Origin: an uncultured Lachnospiraceae bacterium
GTDB taxonomy: Bacteria; Bacillota; Clostridia; Lachnospirales; Lachnospiraceae
Direction of reading: 5' to 3'
Length of the DNA stretch: 64,000 bases
Assembly: GCA_910585715.1 (NCBI GenBank)
Contig: CAJUEX010000007.1
Span: forward strand, 1-64,000
In this document: piece by piece, positions 32,202-41,718 of the stretch
How positions within the stretch are numbered: the first letter of the stretch is position 1
How the letters are laid out: the number at the start of each line of letters is the position of its first letter
Notes under the pieces: model-generated
What the model was told of the DNA's origin: nothing
Seen by the model: the letters and a program-made list of their open reading frames with translations, nothing else
The model's database searches: none
Translations under genes and position numbers: made by a program

Positions 32202-33206
32202 CTATTCTCCTTCTTTATCCGCATTTTTTCCGTAACCCTTTGTAGCATCAATGCGGGAAGCTTCCCGCTTCATCTGATAATGCCGCCAGTAATCCTTGTT
32301 TGCAGTAAACCTTTTAATCAACGCCCTGGGAAGCTTTTTATAATTCTTCCCCAGTTTATATCCAACCAGTCTGAAGCCGCAGTTTACATAAAACTTCAGC
32401 AATTCTTTTCGTTTCTTTTCCTTCAGAAAATGCTTTCTGGTAAGCTTTACCAGCTTTTTTCCTTCCGATTCTGAGGGAATGCCTTCAAAAACCTCCGGAT
32501 GATCCGCCTGGGAGACTCCCAAATCAAAATTTCGTTTAAACTGTTCTTTATTGGTGTAATCATGGGAATGATACACCTTTGCACCTGACGCATATACAAT
32601 GGAATACCCTGCCCGTACCGCTTTTGAGGCAAAAATCATATCCTCATTAAAAATGGTATGCCTGACAAAGCCGCCTAATTCCACGAATACCTCTCTTTTA
32701 TAAGCGGCGCACACATTGGAACAGAAAAATGTTTTTATTCCCAGCCGTTCTAAGTCTTTTTCAGATTTTTCCATATCCCCGTCCGGATAATTAAAGGAGC
32801 GCACAAAGCTTTCTATCTCTGTTGCACCCTGCCTTGGCAGCTGTCTGGCATAGGAAATAGCTGCTTTTTCCATTTGCAGGGGCTCAAGCAGCTTTTCAAT
32901 CAAAAACTCATCTGCCGGAACCGCATCCTGAGTCATCATGACAAATACATCCGCCTCCGAATGCCTGACTCCTCTGTTTCTTGTATTTCCATGGTCAAAC
33001 TCCCGCTTGGAATGATGGTAGACCACCACATTTTTATATTTTTCCTTGAAAGTCGTTCCATAAATCAGCTGATTGAAATACCGTTCTTCCGTGTTCATCA
33101 ATATTATCCTGCCCACAGGAACAGTTTGCTTCAAAAGCATATCCATTATGTCAAAAAAACCTTTATCCGGTTTATAAATAGGTATAATAACATCGACTTT
33201 ATTCAT
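32202..33206 (-). CDS. GT2-family glycosyltransferase (rhamnosyltransferase-like)
   Basis: A 334-residue GT-A fold enzyme. N-terminal PIYKPDKGFFDIMDMLLKQ, the sugar-nucleotide/metal region around MMTQDAVP, and the acceptor-side NEDMIFASKAVRAGY motif are visible. The C-terminal 70 residues are basic and may contact the membrane. It is most like rhamnosyltransferases of O-antigen-type loci; donor and linkage cannot be read from sequence. It is coupled to glmS by a 3-bp gap. Confidence 0.85.
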   Translation of the reverse strand: MNKVDVIIPIYKPDKGFFDIMDMLLKQTVPVGRIILMNTEERYFNQLIYGTTFKEKYKNVVVYHHSKREFDHGNTRNRGVRHSEADVFVMMTQDAVPADEFLIEKLLEPLQMEKAAISYARQLPRQGATEIESFVRSFNYPDGDMEKSEKDLERLGIKTFFCSNVCAAYKREVFVELGGFVRHTIFNEDMIFASKAVRAGYSIVYASGAKVYHSHDYTNKEQFKRNFDLGVSQADHPEVFEGIPSESEGKKLVKLTRKHFLKEKKRKELLKFYVNCGFRLVGYKLGKNYKKLPRALIKRFTANKDYWRHYQMKREASRIDATKGYGKNADKEGE

Positions 33207-33273
33207 ATCTTTCCTTTTTGCACAAATAGACGGCGCTGTAAAAACAGCTCCGTCCTATTTATCTTCTCTCTTT

Positions 33274-34365
33274 TTACCTTCCGGTATCCTGACTTACCCT
33301 CTGGCTGTATTCGTTTACGCTGGTGGATGGCTCATAGTTTTCTATGCCAAACAAAAACTTGTGAAGCTCAGAAACATTTGTCTTAAGATCTGTAGGTATT
33401 ACACAGCTTGCCTTCCCTACATTTCCCGTTGTCCGGTACTGTTCAAAGGGGAAGCCGTCGCTTGCTACAATCTTATAATCATTAATATCCCCTAATAATC
33501 CAAGGATTTCTGTTAATGACAGTGAGGTGGCAACCTGATCAAAGGTGCTGTTGGCAATTTCATTTAATGTGGAGATATTTGCCTCTTTTGCCTTATCTGC
33601 AATTGCCTGAATCACTTCCCGCTGCCTTTCCGCACGTTTAAAGTCATCGCCTTTGGTATAACGGATACGGCAGTAAGAGGTTGCCTGCATACCATTTAAG
33701 CTCTGATAGCCTGTATTCTGCAGTTTTGTATAAGTTCTTCCAAGAGCCTCAGAGGTACCAATCTGATAATTGTTCAAATGCCCGATTTCCGCATCATCCA
33801 CGTCAATCATAACTCCGCCCAGGGCATCAATGGTATCTACAAGCCCTGCAAAACCGACTGTAACATAATCGGTAATCTGTAAATCCAGATTCATGTTCAG
33901 CATACTGATTGCCTGCTTGGGACCACCCTTTGCATAAGCGCCATTTGCTTTTCCATAGCTGTCATTCCCCAGATTCAGATAGGTATCACGGAAAACGGAA
34001 ACAAGCTTTACCTCTTTTGTATTTTCATTAATACAAGCCAGCATAATCGTATCTGTTCTCGTTCCTTTTCCGAGAGCGCCGTTTCTGGCATCCACACCAA
34101 ACAATGCAATTACCCTGTATCCTTCAACCGCCTGCCCTCCGCCGGTCTGATTGGCTACTTCCTCATTGATTACAATGTCTCCAGCTTTAATCTCGGTGCC
34201 TTCCATCTTATCTGTTTTGGTAATCAGATAAAGAGCCGCACCCATAACGCAGAGCACTAAAATTTCTGCAGCAATCAGAAGAATCTTATTCCGTTTCTTC
34301 TTTGCTTTTTCTTTTTTAGTCATTCTTTTTTTGCCCTTGGTATTTGTCTTTTTTGTTGTTGCCAT
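33274..34365 (-). CDS. LytR-CpsA-Psr (LCP) family polymer-peptidoglycan ligase
   Basis: A 363-residue protein: basic cytoplasmic start, one membrane helix (about 28-48), then an extracellular LCP domain with the conserved VFRDTYL near the polyprenyl-phosphate pocket, DAxxGxL-like VDAR, and the CRIRYTKGDDFKRAERQREV signature whose arginines bind the pyrophosphate. LCP enzymes move undecaprenyl-linked glycans onto peptidoglycan, which fits attachment of the polymer made by this locus. AAGGAG lies just before the ATG. Confidence 0.92.
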   Translation of the reverse strand: MATTKKTNTKGKKRMTKKEKAKKKRNKILLIAAEILVLCVMGAALYLITKTDKMEGTEIKAGDIVINEEVANQTGGGQAVEGYRVIALFGVDARNGALGKGTRTDTIMLACINENTKEVKLVSVFRDTYLNLGNDSYGKANGAYAKGGPKQAISMLNMNLDLQITDYVTVGFAGLVDTIDALGGVMIDVDDAEIGHLNNYQIGTSEALGRTYTKLQNTGYQSLNGMQATSYCRIRYTKGDDFKRAERQREVIQAIADKAKEANISTLNEIANSTFDQVATSLSLTEILGLLGDINDYKIVASDGFPFEQYRTTGNVGKASCVIPTDLKTNVSELHKFLFGIENYEPSTSVNEYSQRVSQDTGR

Positions 34366-34389
34366 AGCTAACTCCTTATTTTCATCTGT

Positions 34390-35808
34390 TTAATATGCAT
34401 TTTTATTAATAAAGCCTTTAAATATTGTTAAAAACAATATTTTGAAATCAAGGCCCATTGTCCAGTTTTCAATATAATATAAATCACAATCAATTCTCTT
34501 CCGTATGGAGGTGTCCCCTCTGTACCCGTTAATCTGTGCCCATCCGGTCATCCCCGGCCTCACCTGGTGCTTAATCATATAACGCGGTACTTCTTCTTTG
34601 AACTTTTCTACAAAAAAAGGTCTTTCCGGTCTTGGTCCCACAAGGCTCATATTGCCCATAAGCACATTAAAGAGCTGCGGCAGCTCATCAATGCTTGTCT
34701 TCCTCAATACCTTTCCTACTTTGGTAACTCTTGGGTCATCCTTGGTAGTCCATTCCTTTTTCTCTTTCTTTGGCTTCTGCACTTCCATTGTACGAAACTT
34801 ATACATCCGAAAAGGCTTGTTGTGAAGCCCCACCCGCTCCTGTTTGAATATAACAGGTCCGGGACTTGTGGCTTTAATCAAAACAGCGCTCACAAGCATG
34901 ACTGGTGAAAATAAAACAATCGCCATAAGTCCGCCCAAAATATCCACCCCGCGCTTTGCAATGGAATTTAACGTATTGGTAAGGGGCACATGACGAATAT
35001 TGATAACCGGAAGCCCGTTTAAGTCTTCCGTATAAGGCTTGCTTGGAATCACGCTGTTGTAATCGGGAATAAATTTGGTATGCACGCCGGATTTTTCGCA
35101 CAGATTCACAATTTCCTCAAGCCTGTCGTAATTTTCCAAAGCAAGAGTAATGGCAATCTCGTCCAATTTATTTTCAGGCAGAATAATCAGAAGATTATCA
35201 ATGCGCCCTAACACTTTTACTCCACGGTACATTGTGCCTCTCGGAATCCTGTCGTCCAAAATTCCCCTGACCACATAACCCCACTGCGGGTTTGCCATAA
35301 TACGGTTAATATATTCCTCTGCCGCTCTGGAATAACCCACTAACAGGATATATTTTACATTGTATCCCCTTTTGCGCATAAAACGAAGAGTTTTTCTTAC
35401 TAAAACTCTCGTGGCTATCTGAAGCACATTGCTCAACAGATAGAAAATAAAAATCATGGAACGGGAAAAATCGGGCTGGTTGATTACGTATAAGACGCCT
35501 AAAAATAAAATCAGTCCTGTAGTATTTGACTTTATCACCGCAAAAGCATCATTTTTCAGGTTTGTTATGCGCTTTGGCTTGTATAGGTTGAAAACATAGT
35601 TTAAAATCAGATATCCCGGCACAATAAGAAACAATGCACTGAAATACGTCTTCATATCCAGCACACCGGCGCCTTCCGCCACAAGCTTTAAGCGGCTCTC
35701 AAATTGAATAAACCAGGCAGATAAATATGCCAGTATAATTACAACGGCATCCAATATAACATGAAGCCTGTTGAAATACTTCTGATTATCTTTAATCAAG
35801 AATCTCAC
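34390..35808 (-). CDS. Polyprenyl glycosylphosphotransferase (initiating sugar transferase)
   Basis: A 472-residue WbaP/CpsE-like enzyme that starts glycan synthesis by putting a sugar-1-phosphate on undecaprenyl phosphate. Four N-terminal transmembrane helices, a Rossmann-like middle domain (ILLVGYSRAAEEYI), and the C-terminal catalytic domain with the re-entrant helix (KRGVDILGG), KFRTM, and DELPQLFNVL...GPRPERP are all present. It lies 24 bp upstream of the LCP gene. The donor (often UDP-Glc or UDP-Gal) is not determined. Confidence 0.93.
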   Translation of the reverse strand: MRFLIKDNQKYFNRLHVILDAVVIILAYLSAWFIQFESRLKLVAEGAGVLDMKTYFSALFLIVPGYLILNYVFNLYKPKRITNLKNDAFAVIKSNTTGLILFLGVLYVINQPDFSRSMIFIFYLLSNVLQIATRVLVRKTLRFMRKRGYNVKYILLVGYSRAAEEYINRIMANPQWGYVVRGILDDRIPRGTMYRGVKVLGRIDNLLIILPENKLDEIAITLALENYDRLEEIVNLCEKSGVHTKFIPDYNSVIPSKPYTEDLNGLPVINIRHVPLTNTLNSIAKRGVDILGGLMAIVLFSPVMLVSAVLIKATSPGPVIFKQERVGLHNKPFRMYKFRTMEVQKPKKEKKEWTTKDDPRVTKVGKVLRKTSIDELPQLFNVLMGNMSLVGPRPERPFFVEKFKEEVPRYMIKHQVRPGMTGWAQINGYRGDTSIRKRIDCDLYYIENWTMGLDFKILFLTIFKGFINKNAY

Positions 35809-35863
35809 CTATTTCTTACTACTGTCCGTTATTTTACATGATTTTTCCAAAAAGGGCAACCCT

Positions 35864-36832
35864 TTAAGCATTTCTTAAGAAAATGAACAGATTCTTCCAT
35901 AGTTCTATCTGAATTTTTAAATAGTTTTTTAAATGTTTCCTTTGAAAAGGAACCTTTTTTTCTTTCCTCACCTTAGTAAGATAACCATATATTCCTTTCA
36001 TAATGCCCCGAATATATATTTTCCCCATATATTTCCTAGTAAAAAAAATCCATTTTATGAAAATGCCTGCCAATAAAAGCGGGGCATTTAAAAGAATCTG
36101 GAGAAAAGGCATGTTTTTTCCAACCACATACATGCTGTTTCTGCTGGATAAGGTTACCTTAAATTCATTGTAACGGGAACCGGAAAACCCGCTTCCTGCA
36201 TGAAGGACCACTGCATTATGGCAAAATCCATTTTTATAGCCATAGATTTTTGCCCGATATCCGATGTCCACGTCTTCCAGATAAGCAAAATGATTTTCAT
36301 CGAAGAAACCTATCTCCTCCAGTACATTTTTCCGGTATATGGCGGCGCCTGCACATGCAGAAAATACCTGTCCCGATTTTTGATACTCTTTTTCCGGCCT
36401 GCCCTTCCCTCTGGCAAAAGCCCATCCGAGGGCACAGTAAAAATCACCGGCGTCATCGATTTTGTCCGGTTCCTTCATGGAAATCATTTTAGCGCCTATG
36501 CTAAAATAATCCTTTCTTTTTTCAAGAGCCTGTTCCAGGTTTTTCACAAAGTCCTCTTTTACCTTTACATCATTATTCAGCAAAAGCACATAAGGCGTAT
36601 CTGCAGCCTTTATTCCTATATTGACCGCCCGGCAGAATCCGAGATTTTCCGGCAGAGCAATCAATGCCGCCTCAGGAAAGCTTTCCTTTATATAGGAACA
36701 GCTCTCGTCCTTGGAACCATTGTCCACCACGATAATATCAAAGTTGTAATCCTGTTCTGCCAAAGAGCCCAGACAATCCTGCAAATATGCCATTCCATTG
36801 TAATTTGGTATGACCACCGTTGTTTTTTTCAT
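35864..36832 (-). CDS. GT2-family glycosyltransferase (WbbL/rhamnosyltransferase-like)
   Basis: A 322-residue GT-A enzyme: VVIPNYNGMAYLQDCL at the start, DNGSKDES, LLLNNDV as the DxD-equivalent, and FAYLEDVDIGYRAKIYGY as the catalytic ED motif. The C-terminal third has hydrophobic and basic segments suggesting membrane contact. It resembles dTDP-rhamnose:GlcNAc rhamnosyltransferases. It is separated from the next GT gene by 9 bp. Confidence 0.87.
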   Translation of the reverse strand: MKKTTVVIPNYNGMAYLQDCLGSLAEQDYNFDIIVVDNGSKDESCSYIKESFPEAALIALPENLGFCRAVNIGIKAADTPYVLLLNNDVKVKEDFVKNLEQALEKRKDYFSIGAKMISMKEPDKIDDAGDFYCALGWAFARGKGRPEKEYQKSGQVFSACAGAAIYRKNVLEEIGFFDENHFAYLEDVDIGYRAKIYGYKNGFCHNAVVLHAGSGFSGSRYNEFKVTLSSRNSMYVVGKNMPFLQILLNAPLLLAGIFIKWIFFTRKYMGKIYIRGIMKGIYGYLTKVRKEKKVPFQRKHLKNYLKIQIELWKNLFIFLRNA

Positions 36833-36841
36833 GTTAAATCC

Positions 36842-38245
36842 TCATTTAATTTGGTTTACACTCTGCCAAAAATCAGGTACATATAAGAAAATATCACCTT
36901 TTCCCCTGGCAATCTGCTGCTTTTCCTGAAAAGAAAGTCTTTTTCCTTCTGTCTCAAGTTTTTTAAATAACTTCCGATATTTTTTATTCCAGCATACGGC
37001 TTGTTTCGGCATCTCATCCACCTGAATAATCATTTCCGCCCGGTGCATATAACCTCCATAGGCCGCTTTCAGCCCTGTGAAAAGAGGAAGCTTTCCTTCT
37101 TCCATATGCCATGCAGGTCCTCCGGTCACTTTTCCCTTTTGAATCACCCTGCCGCACACAGCCGCCACTTCCGGCCTTGCCTGAAATACATTGGGGCTGT
37201 ATGTGACCTTATAAAACCCCAAATGGGACGTATGACTTACCTGTGCCTGCTCTTTTCCCAGTTTCATGTATGTCCTTAAAAAATCCTCCACCGCACGTTT
37301 TCCGGCTTCATATGCATAACGCTTGCTTTCCGGATTGGAGGCGGTAGAGCTTTCATGACAGCGCCAGTGGTAGAGCACCTTTGGTATATGGGCAATCTTG
37401 TCTTTTCCTCCCTCCCGCAAAAGCAGCTCCCCTGCCGCCCGCAGCACAAGGTCATAATCCTGTGCCCCGTCATACTCCCGCCGGAATCCAAGCTTTTTCA
37501 TAAGCTCCGCCTTCATTACAAGGAAATGGCAGATATAATTGTTGGAAAGCAGATAATCCAGATTAAAATCCGGCTTAAAATGGGGCTCAAAAAAATGAGC
37601 CATCTCCCCGTCTGACTTATCTTCATCAGAATATAGCAGTTCATATTCTCCTTCCTCCAGCTTACAGCGCACGTGAAGCAGCGCATCTGAAAGAAGTACA
37701 TCATCATGGTCCAAAAGCCCGATATAGTCCCCTGTTGCCAAAGCAAGGGCAGCATTTGTATTTTCTGAAATGCCTTTGTTTTCTTTTAGACGGATATATT
37801 TGATAAGGGGGTATTTCCGGATTTCTTCCGTTTTTTTCTCTTTCTTCCTGCCCGGCAGTTTGGCAGGCGTCTCTTTTGCCTCTTCTAACCGCCCGGTATA
37901 TGCCTTTATTACCTGCTCCACCTTGTCTGACTTACTTGCATCCGCAACAATCAGCTCCACCTTTGCAAATTCGCTCTGTGCTGTTACAGAGTCAAGCATT
38001 TCCTTTAGATGTATAGGATTTGTTTCATAAGCCGGAACCAGTATGCTGAATACAAAAGCCTTTTGAAACCGGGCTTTATTAAGCCCTGCCTTTTCTTCAC
38101 AAAAGTAGCGGTTTCCTTTATAGGCTGCCGCTTTTTTCTGAATTTTCTCCAAATGGATTTTATCCAGCCGCTCCGCCACTTCATAACAGGTGCTTTTTAT
38201 TCCGTTTCTTTTCAGGTAGGATATGGTTTTGGAAAGATTGCTCAT
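36842..38245 (-). CDS. GT2-family glycosyltransferase
   Basis: A 467-residue protein. After about 65 residues of basic leader the GT-A domain begins (ILVPAYETNPIHLKEMLDSV), with DHDD as the metal-binding motif and YDLVLRAA further on. The ATG at 38245 is chosen because it has GAGGGGGAAAC upstream and overlaps the stop of the previous gene by 4 bp (ATGA). Donor and acceptor are unknown. It shares its layout with the first half of the 50468-52462 protein. Confidence 0.86.
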   Translation of the reverse strand: MSNLSKTISYLKRNGIKSTCYEVAERLDKIHLEKIQKKAAAYKGNRYFCEEKAGLNKARFQKAFVFSILVPAYETNPIHLKEMLDSVTAQSEFAKVELIVADASKSDKVEQVIKAYTGRLEEAKETPAKLPGRKKEKKTEEIRKYPLIKYIRLKENKGISENTNAALALATGDYIGLLDHDDVLLSDALLHVRCKLEEGEYELLYSDEDKSDGEMAHFFEPHFKPDFNLDYLLSNNYICHFLVMKAELMKKLGFRREYDGAQDYDLVLRAAGELLLREGGKDKIAHIPKVLYHWRCHESSTASNPESKRYAYEAGKRAVEDFLRTYMKLGKEQAQVSHTSHLGFYKVTYSPNVFQARPEVAAVCGRVIQKGKVTGGPAWHMEEGKLPLFTGLKAAYGGYMHRAEMIIQVDEMPKQAVCWNKKYRKLFKKLETEGKRLSFQEKQQIARGKGDIFLYVPDFWQSVNQIK

Positions 38246-39984
38246 AAACTGTTTCCCCCTCTGATTTCTTTCTTTCCCGCATACAAATACAGCAGTAAAA
38301 AAACAGTCAGCACATAGCCCGTCAGATATACCGGATAATAATACATAAACAGCCTGGAAGGAGCCGTAAGGAAAATCAGGGGTATTTTTGCCATATGGCT
38401 TGCCAGCAGTAGAGAGTATGCCCATTTCCGCTTCCATAAAAGAGTCAGAAGTATGAAAAGCTCCAATACCATGGCAGGCAAAGCGCTGTAAACAAAGGAG
38501 TATCCGGGAAGCTTCTTTTGATAATCACCGGCATCCCGCAATTCCAGTATGGAAATAAGTCTGTTACGCACCTGATTGGAAACAGGGGCCGTCATGGGCA
38601 GCTCTTTGAATTTTTCATAATTAGGAACATTTTCTTTTGTAAACAGCTCTGTAGTGTTTTCCAACAGGTCTTTTGACTGCAGGAAAGTCTGAAGCCGCTC
38701 TTTCATGAAAATATCCGGATTTTCAAAAACAAGCTGCCAGTATATCTCTTTAAATACGGCATACTGTTCATCCGTATAATTCCTTACAAACTCCTCATCA
38801 GACCAGTACAGGCTGATTCCGGTCCTTCCTTCCCCTGCCGCCTTTGCCGCCTTATACACATTCAGAACACGGTCCATTAAATACAGCCTGCAGACCTGTT
38901 TTAAAATAACAGGTGTGTTTTCATCCTCCAAAGCTGAAAGAGCCGCTTCCTCCGACTCCGGATAATAAGAGCTGAAAAGAGCATCCATATAAATATGTCC
39001 AATGAGAGGAACAACCGGAAGGAGCATGCTGGTCAGCTCATATTCATGGGAATTTTTATAAAACTGCTTTTGACTTTCTCCCAGCTTTTGGGGCACAAAT
39101 AATATAAGACTTGCAACAGCAGTCCAGATGATAAATCTGGATTTAACTTTTTTATCCCCTATATTCCAGAACAGCGCCAAAAAGCAAACCGGCAATGCCA
39201 AAAGGTAATAAATCGCCTCGGTGCGCCAATTGATAATTACAGCAGATAATATAGCCAGCGTTATGGCATTTCTCCCACTCATCTTTTTTTCTTTAAAATG
39301 AAATACAAATTCCGCCAAAAGCAAAAGCTCCAGGTAGGCATAAAGGCTCATGCGCATAGGATATAAATTGGAGTCCAGCACAGGCAGGAACAAAAACGGA
39401 ATATATCCAAAATAGATAAATGGAAAAGTCTTATCAACAAGGAACAGCTTTTGAAACCGGTAAAGAAGCCAGCCTACAATCAGGGAGATACAGGCATTCA
39501 GCAAAAGAATCACGCCGGAAGGAAACGGAAGGAGCATAAGCGCCATAATATAAAACACACTGGTGAGATAATGCTGCCAGAACACCGGAAAGACATTTCC
39601 CGCCTCAAATAAAATGCCGAATTCATCCATTCTCCAGATTCCCGGCCAGACAAGAAGCAGCAAAAGACACATCAGCACGAAATAAATACAGGTAAATTTC
39701 ACAAGGCTTCTGTCCGCCTTTTTTAAAAACCAGAAAAAAAAGTGCCAGATGCCTATTAAAAAGCACAAAAAAACAGCCTTACTTCCCCATGCGAATATGG
39801 ATTTTACGGCAGCGGTGCTGTCCGTAAAATTCCATAGCGAGTAGGTGAAAATAAGCCTGTCCGTAAAAAAGCTGATAAAAAAGTGAATACAGGCAGCCAG
39901 GACCAGATATCTATTTAGATTTAGATTTAGATTTAGATTTAGATTTAGATTTAGTTTCAGTTTTCGTTTCAGCTGTTTTCCCAT
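38242..39984 (-). CDS. Polytopic membrane protein of the polysaccharide locus, GT-C-like
   Basis: A 580-residue protein with about 11 hydrophobic segments and a 170-residue extracellular domain between two of them. WPGIWRMDEFG after the third helix resembles the acidic first external loop of GT-C glycosyltransferases or polymerases that use lipid-linked sugars, but I cannot assign a family. Residues 8-24 form a Leu-Asn repeat encoded by seven ATTTAG units (39913-39954). The start at 39984 is set by AAAGGAG; an upstream ATG at 40026 lacks a site. Confidence 0.7.
   Translation of the reverse strand: MGKQLKRKLKLNLNLNLNLNLNLNRYLVLAACIHFFISFFTDRLIFTYSLWNFTDSTAAVKSIFAWGSKAVFLCFLIGIWHFFFWFLKKADRSLVKFTCIYFVLMCLLLLLVWPGIWRMDEFGILFEAGNVFPVFWQHYLTSVFYIMALMLLPFPSGVILLLNACISLIVGWLLYRFQKLFLVDKTFPFIYFGYIPFLFLPVLDSNLYPMRMSLYAYLELLLLAEFVFHFKEKKMSGRNAITLAILSAVIINWRTEAIYYLLALPVCFLALFWNIGDKKVKSRFIIWTAVASLILFVPQKLGESQKQFYKNSHEYELTSMLLPVVPLIGHIYMDALFSSYYPESEEAALSALEDENTPVILKQVCRLYLMDRVLNVYKAAKAAGEGRTGISLYWSDEEFVRNYTDEQYAVFKEIYWQLVFENPDIFMKERLQTFLQSKDLLENTTELFTKENVPNYEKFKELPMTAPVSNQVRNRLISILELRDAGDYQKKLPGYSFVYSALPAMVLELFILLTLLWKRKWAYSLLLASHMAKIPLIFLTAPSRLFMYYYPVYLTGYVLTVFLLLYLYAGKKEIRGGNSL
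39913..39954 (-). repeat. Hexanucleotide microsatellite (ATTTAG)7 inside a coding region
   Basis: Seven exact ATTTAG units on the plus strand encode the Leu-Asn repeat near the N-terminus of the 38242-39984 protein. Because the unit is 6 bp, changes in copy number would alter length but not reading frame. Confidence 0.92.
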
Positions 39985-40040
39985 ATCCGCTCCTTTCTCT
40001 TTTTCCCGATGTTTTCCCGATGACATGCAGATTTTACACT

Positions 40041-40766
40041 TTATATGTCATAAGTGTTCAAAAACACATCTAATTCCTCTGGTGTTCCAAGCACATGGAC
40101 CTTTTTATAGTCCACAATGGAAATCCTTACCTCGCCGCCCTTTTCAATCAGATAATTGTAAAGAGGCGCTACATATTTTTCCCCTTTTTCCAGCTTATCA
40201 TTCTGACTATAGTATTCTTTGTATAACTCTTCGTACAGGCCGCAGCTTTTAAAATAATAAGCTCCTAACGTGCAGTTATCAGAAATTCGCTGCTTTTCCC
40301 TTACCTCCACAGCCTTTTCGTCATCATTCAGCTTTACAAAGCTCCAATGGTCGCCCGGTGCATGAAAACAGGGAATGAATCCATCTCCTTCTATCTGGCT
40401 TTCATTCATTTCGCCTGCCTCCACATATGTGTCAATGTTATAAATCAAAAGACCGGAATCCTTATCCCAGTAGGGTGCGCCTAACATAGCCGTAGTAGCC
40501 TGACCATCTGTAAGATAATCTATTTCCACTACCCTCACCTGATGAATGCCCATTTTGTTGCAGGTGTTATTTATAAATCCAGCGGCATTATCTTCCTTTC
40601 TCACAATGAAAATATACACATTATCATCGCTTTCAAAGCCTGCCAGACTTTCCATGGACCATTCAAATAAAGTCTTTCCATGAGCCTCAATCATATATTT
40701 GGGCACTGTATAGCCTGCCTTTCTAAATCTGGAACCAAGTCCTGCCATTGTAATTACTATTGTCAT
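40041..40766 (-). CDS. Sugar nucleotidyltransferase-like protein
   Basis: A 241-residue Rossmann-like protein that starts with the nucleotidyltransferase signature MAGLGSRFRKAGYTVPKYM (the GxGxR-x-PK motif) and has the LIYNIDTYVE segment as the metal-binding aspartate region. Such enzymes make NDP-sugars or NDP-alcohols; here it may activate a sugar or modifying group for the surface polymer. AGGAGGG lies 13 bases before the ATG at 40766, longer than usual. The product is not identified. Confidence 0.75.
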   Translation of the reverse strand: MTIVITMAGLGSRFRKAGYTVPKYMIEAHGKTLFEWSMESLAGFESDDNVYIFIVRKEDNAAGFINNTCNKMGIHQVRVVEIDYLTDGQATTAMLGAPYWDKDSGLLIYNIDTYVEAGEMNESQIEGDGFIPCFHAPGDHWSFVKLNDDEKAVEVREKQRISDNCTLGAYYFKSCGLYEELYKEYYSQNDKLEKGEKYVAPLYNYLIEKGGEVRISIVDYKKVHVLGTPEELDVFLNTYDI

Positions 40767-40806
40767 TTTGCTTTTTTCACCCTCCTGATGCGTTTTCTGT
40801 TTCATT

Positions 40807-40886
40807 ATTGTACTGCTTCATCATTATACTGTTTCGTTATTCTACTATTTCATCATTATACTGCTTTGTTATTGTACTGCTATACT
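40807..40886. repeat. Five degenerate 16-bp tandem repeats upstream of the nucleotidyltransferase
   Basis: Five consecutive 16-bp units of the form ATT-n-TACTGCTTCATC, each differing at one to five positions, fill the gap between the DUF4956 stop (40925) and the nucleotidyltransferase gene (40766). They carry no ribosome binding site; whether they are spacer or a protein-binding array is unknown. Confidence 0.8.
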
Positions 40887-40924
40887 ATTTGTTGTATTAT
40901 TTGCTATCTGAACTGTTACAAACC

Positions 40925-41602
40925 TTATAATGTGACTTCCCCGTCCTGATCCATCAGGGAAACGCCGTAAACGCCTTCAATCTTTGCCACGGCCTGAACC
41001 ATGGCTGCTTCCTCCTTAGGCTTGCACTCAATAATCATATCAAGCCCTTCCTTTGACAGATTTCTGGACTTTACCTTTACTACTTTACTAAAACTTTTCA
41101 CGCTCTGCAATACTTCTTTCTCTTTTTCCGGCTTATCCGCATTTATAATCAATATGCCCGAAGCTCTTCCCATAGGAGTCAGCTCCAGCAAAAACAGGCC
41201 CAATGTAAGAATCAGGGAGGTGATAATGGCAATTTTAAACATGCCTGCCCCGCAGATAATCCCGATACTGATGGACCAGAATAAAAACATCAAATCCGTA
41301 GGATCCTTAATTGCCGTACGGAAACGAACGATGGAAAGAGCACCAACCATACCAAGGGAAATCACCAGATTGGACTGCATAGCCAGAATAATGCTGGCCG
41401 TGATGACGGAAATCAACGCTAAGGAAACATTAAAGCTTTTGGAATAAAAGCTTCTCCTTGCAGCCAGATAGTACACAATAAAAATATAAACGGCAAGGGC
41501 GCAGGTTACAAATAGCGTGACTAAAATAGAGGCCGTCGTCAGGCTGCTTCCATTCATCCCTTCTAAAAATGACTTTTTAAATATATCTGAAAATGTATTC
41601 AC
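40925..41602 (-). CDS. DUF4956 membrane protein
   Basis: A 225-residue protein: four hydrophobic helices (about 22-45, 58-78, 98-118, 122-140) with the family-typical GMVGALSIVRFRTAIKDPTDLMFLFW between helices two and three, and a soluble ferredoxin-like C-terminal domain (150-225). DUF4956 proteins accompany VTC-domain and CotH genes in many bacteria. That trio is thought to act in polymer phosphorylation or secretion, but the biochemical role is unproven. Confidence 0.88.
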   Translation of the reverse strand: MNTFSDIFKKSFLEGMNGSSLTTASILVTLFVTCALAVYIFIVYYLAARRSFYSKSFNVSLALISVITASIILAMQSNLVISLGMVGALSIVRFRTAIKDPTDLMFLFWSISIGIICGAGMFKIAIITSLILTLGLFLLELTPMGRASGILIINADKPEKEKEVLQSVKSFSKVVKVKSRNLSKEGLDMIIECKPKEEAAMVQAVAKIEGVYGVSLMDQDGEVTL

Positions 41603-41718
41603 AGGTTTCCTCCTCTAATCTGTCGTCCCGCTGACAACAGGAATTTCATTAAGCACAAACCTTAAACCGGTTGTTTTCTATCCTCCCCGGCGCCGCTCCT
41701 TTATGCTTTAAGTATGCT

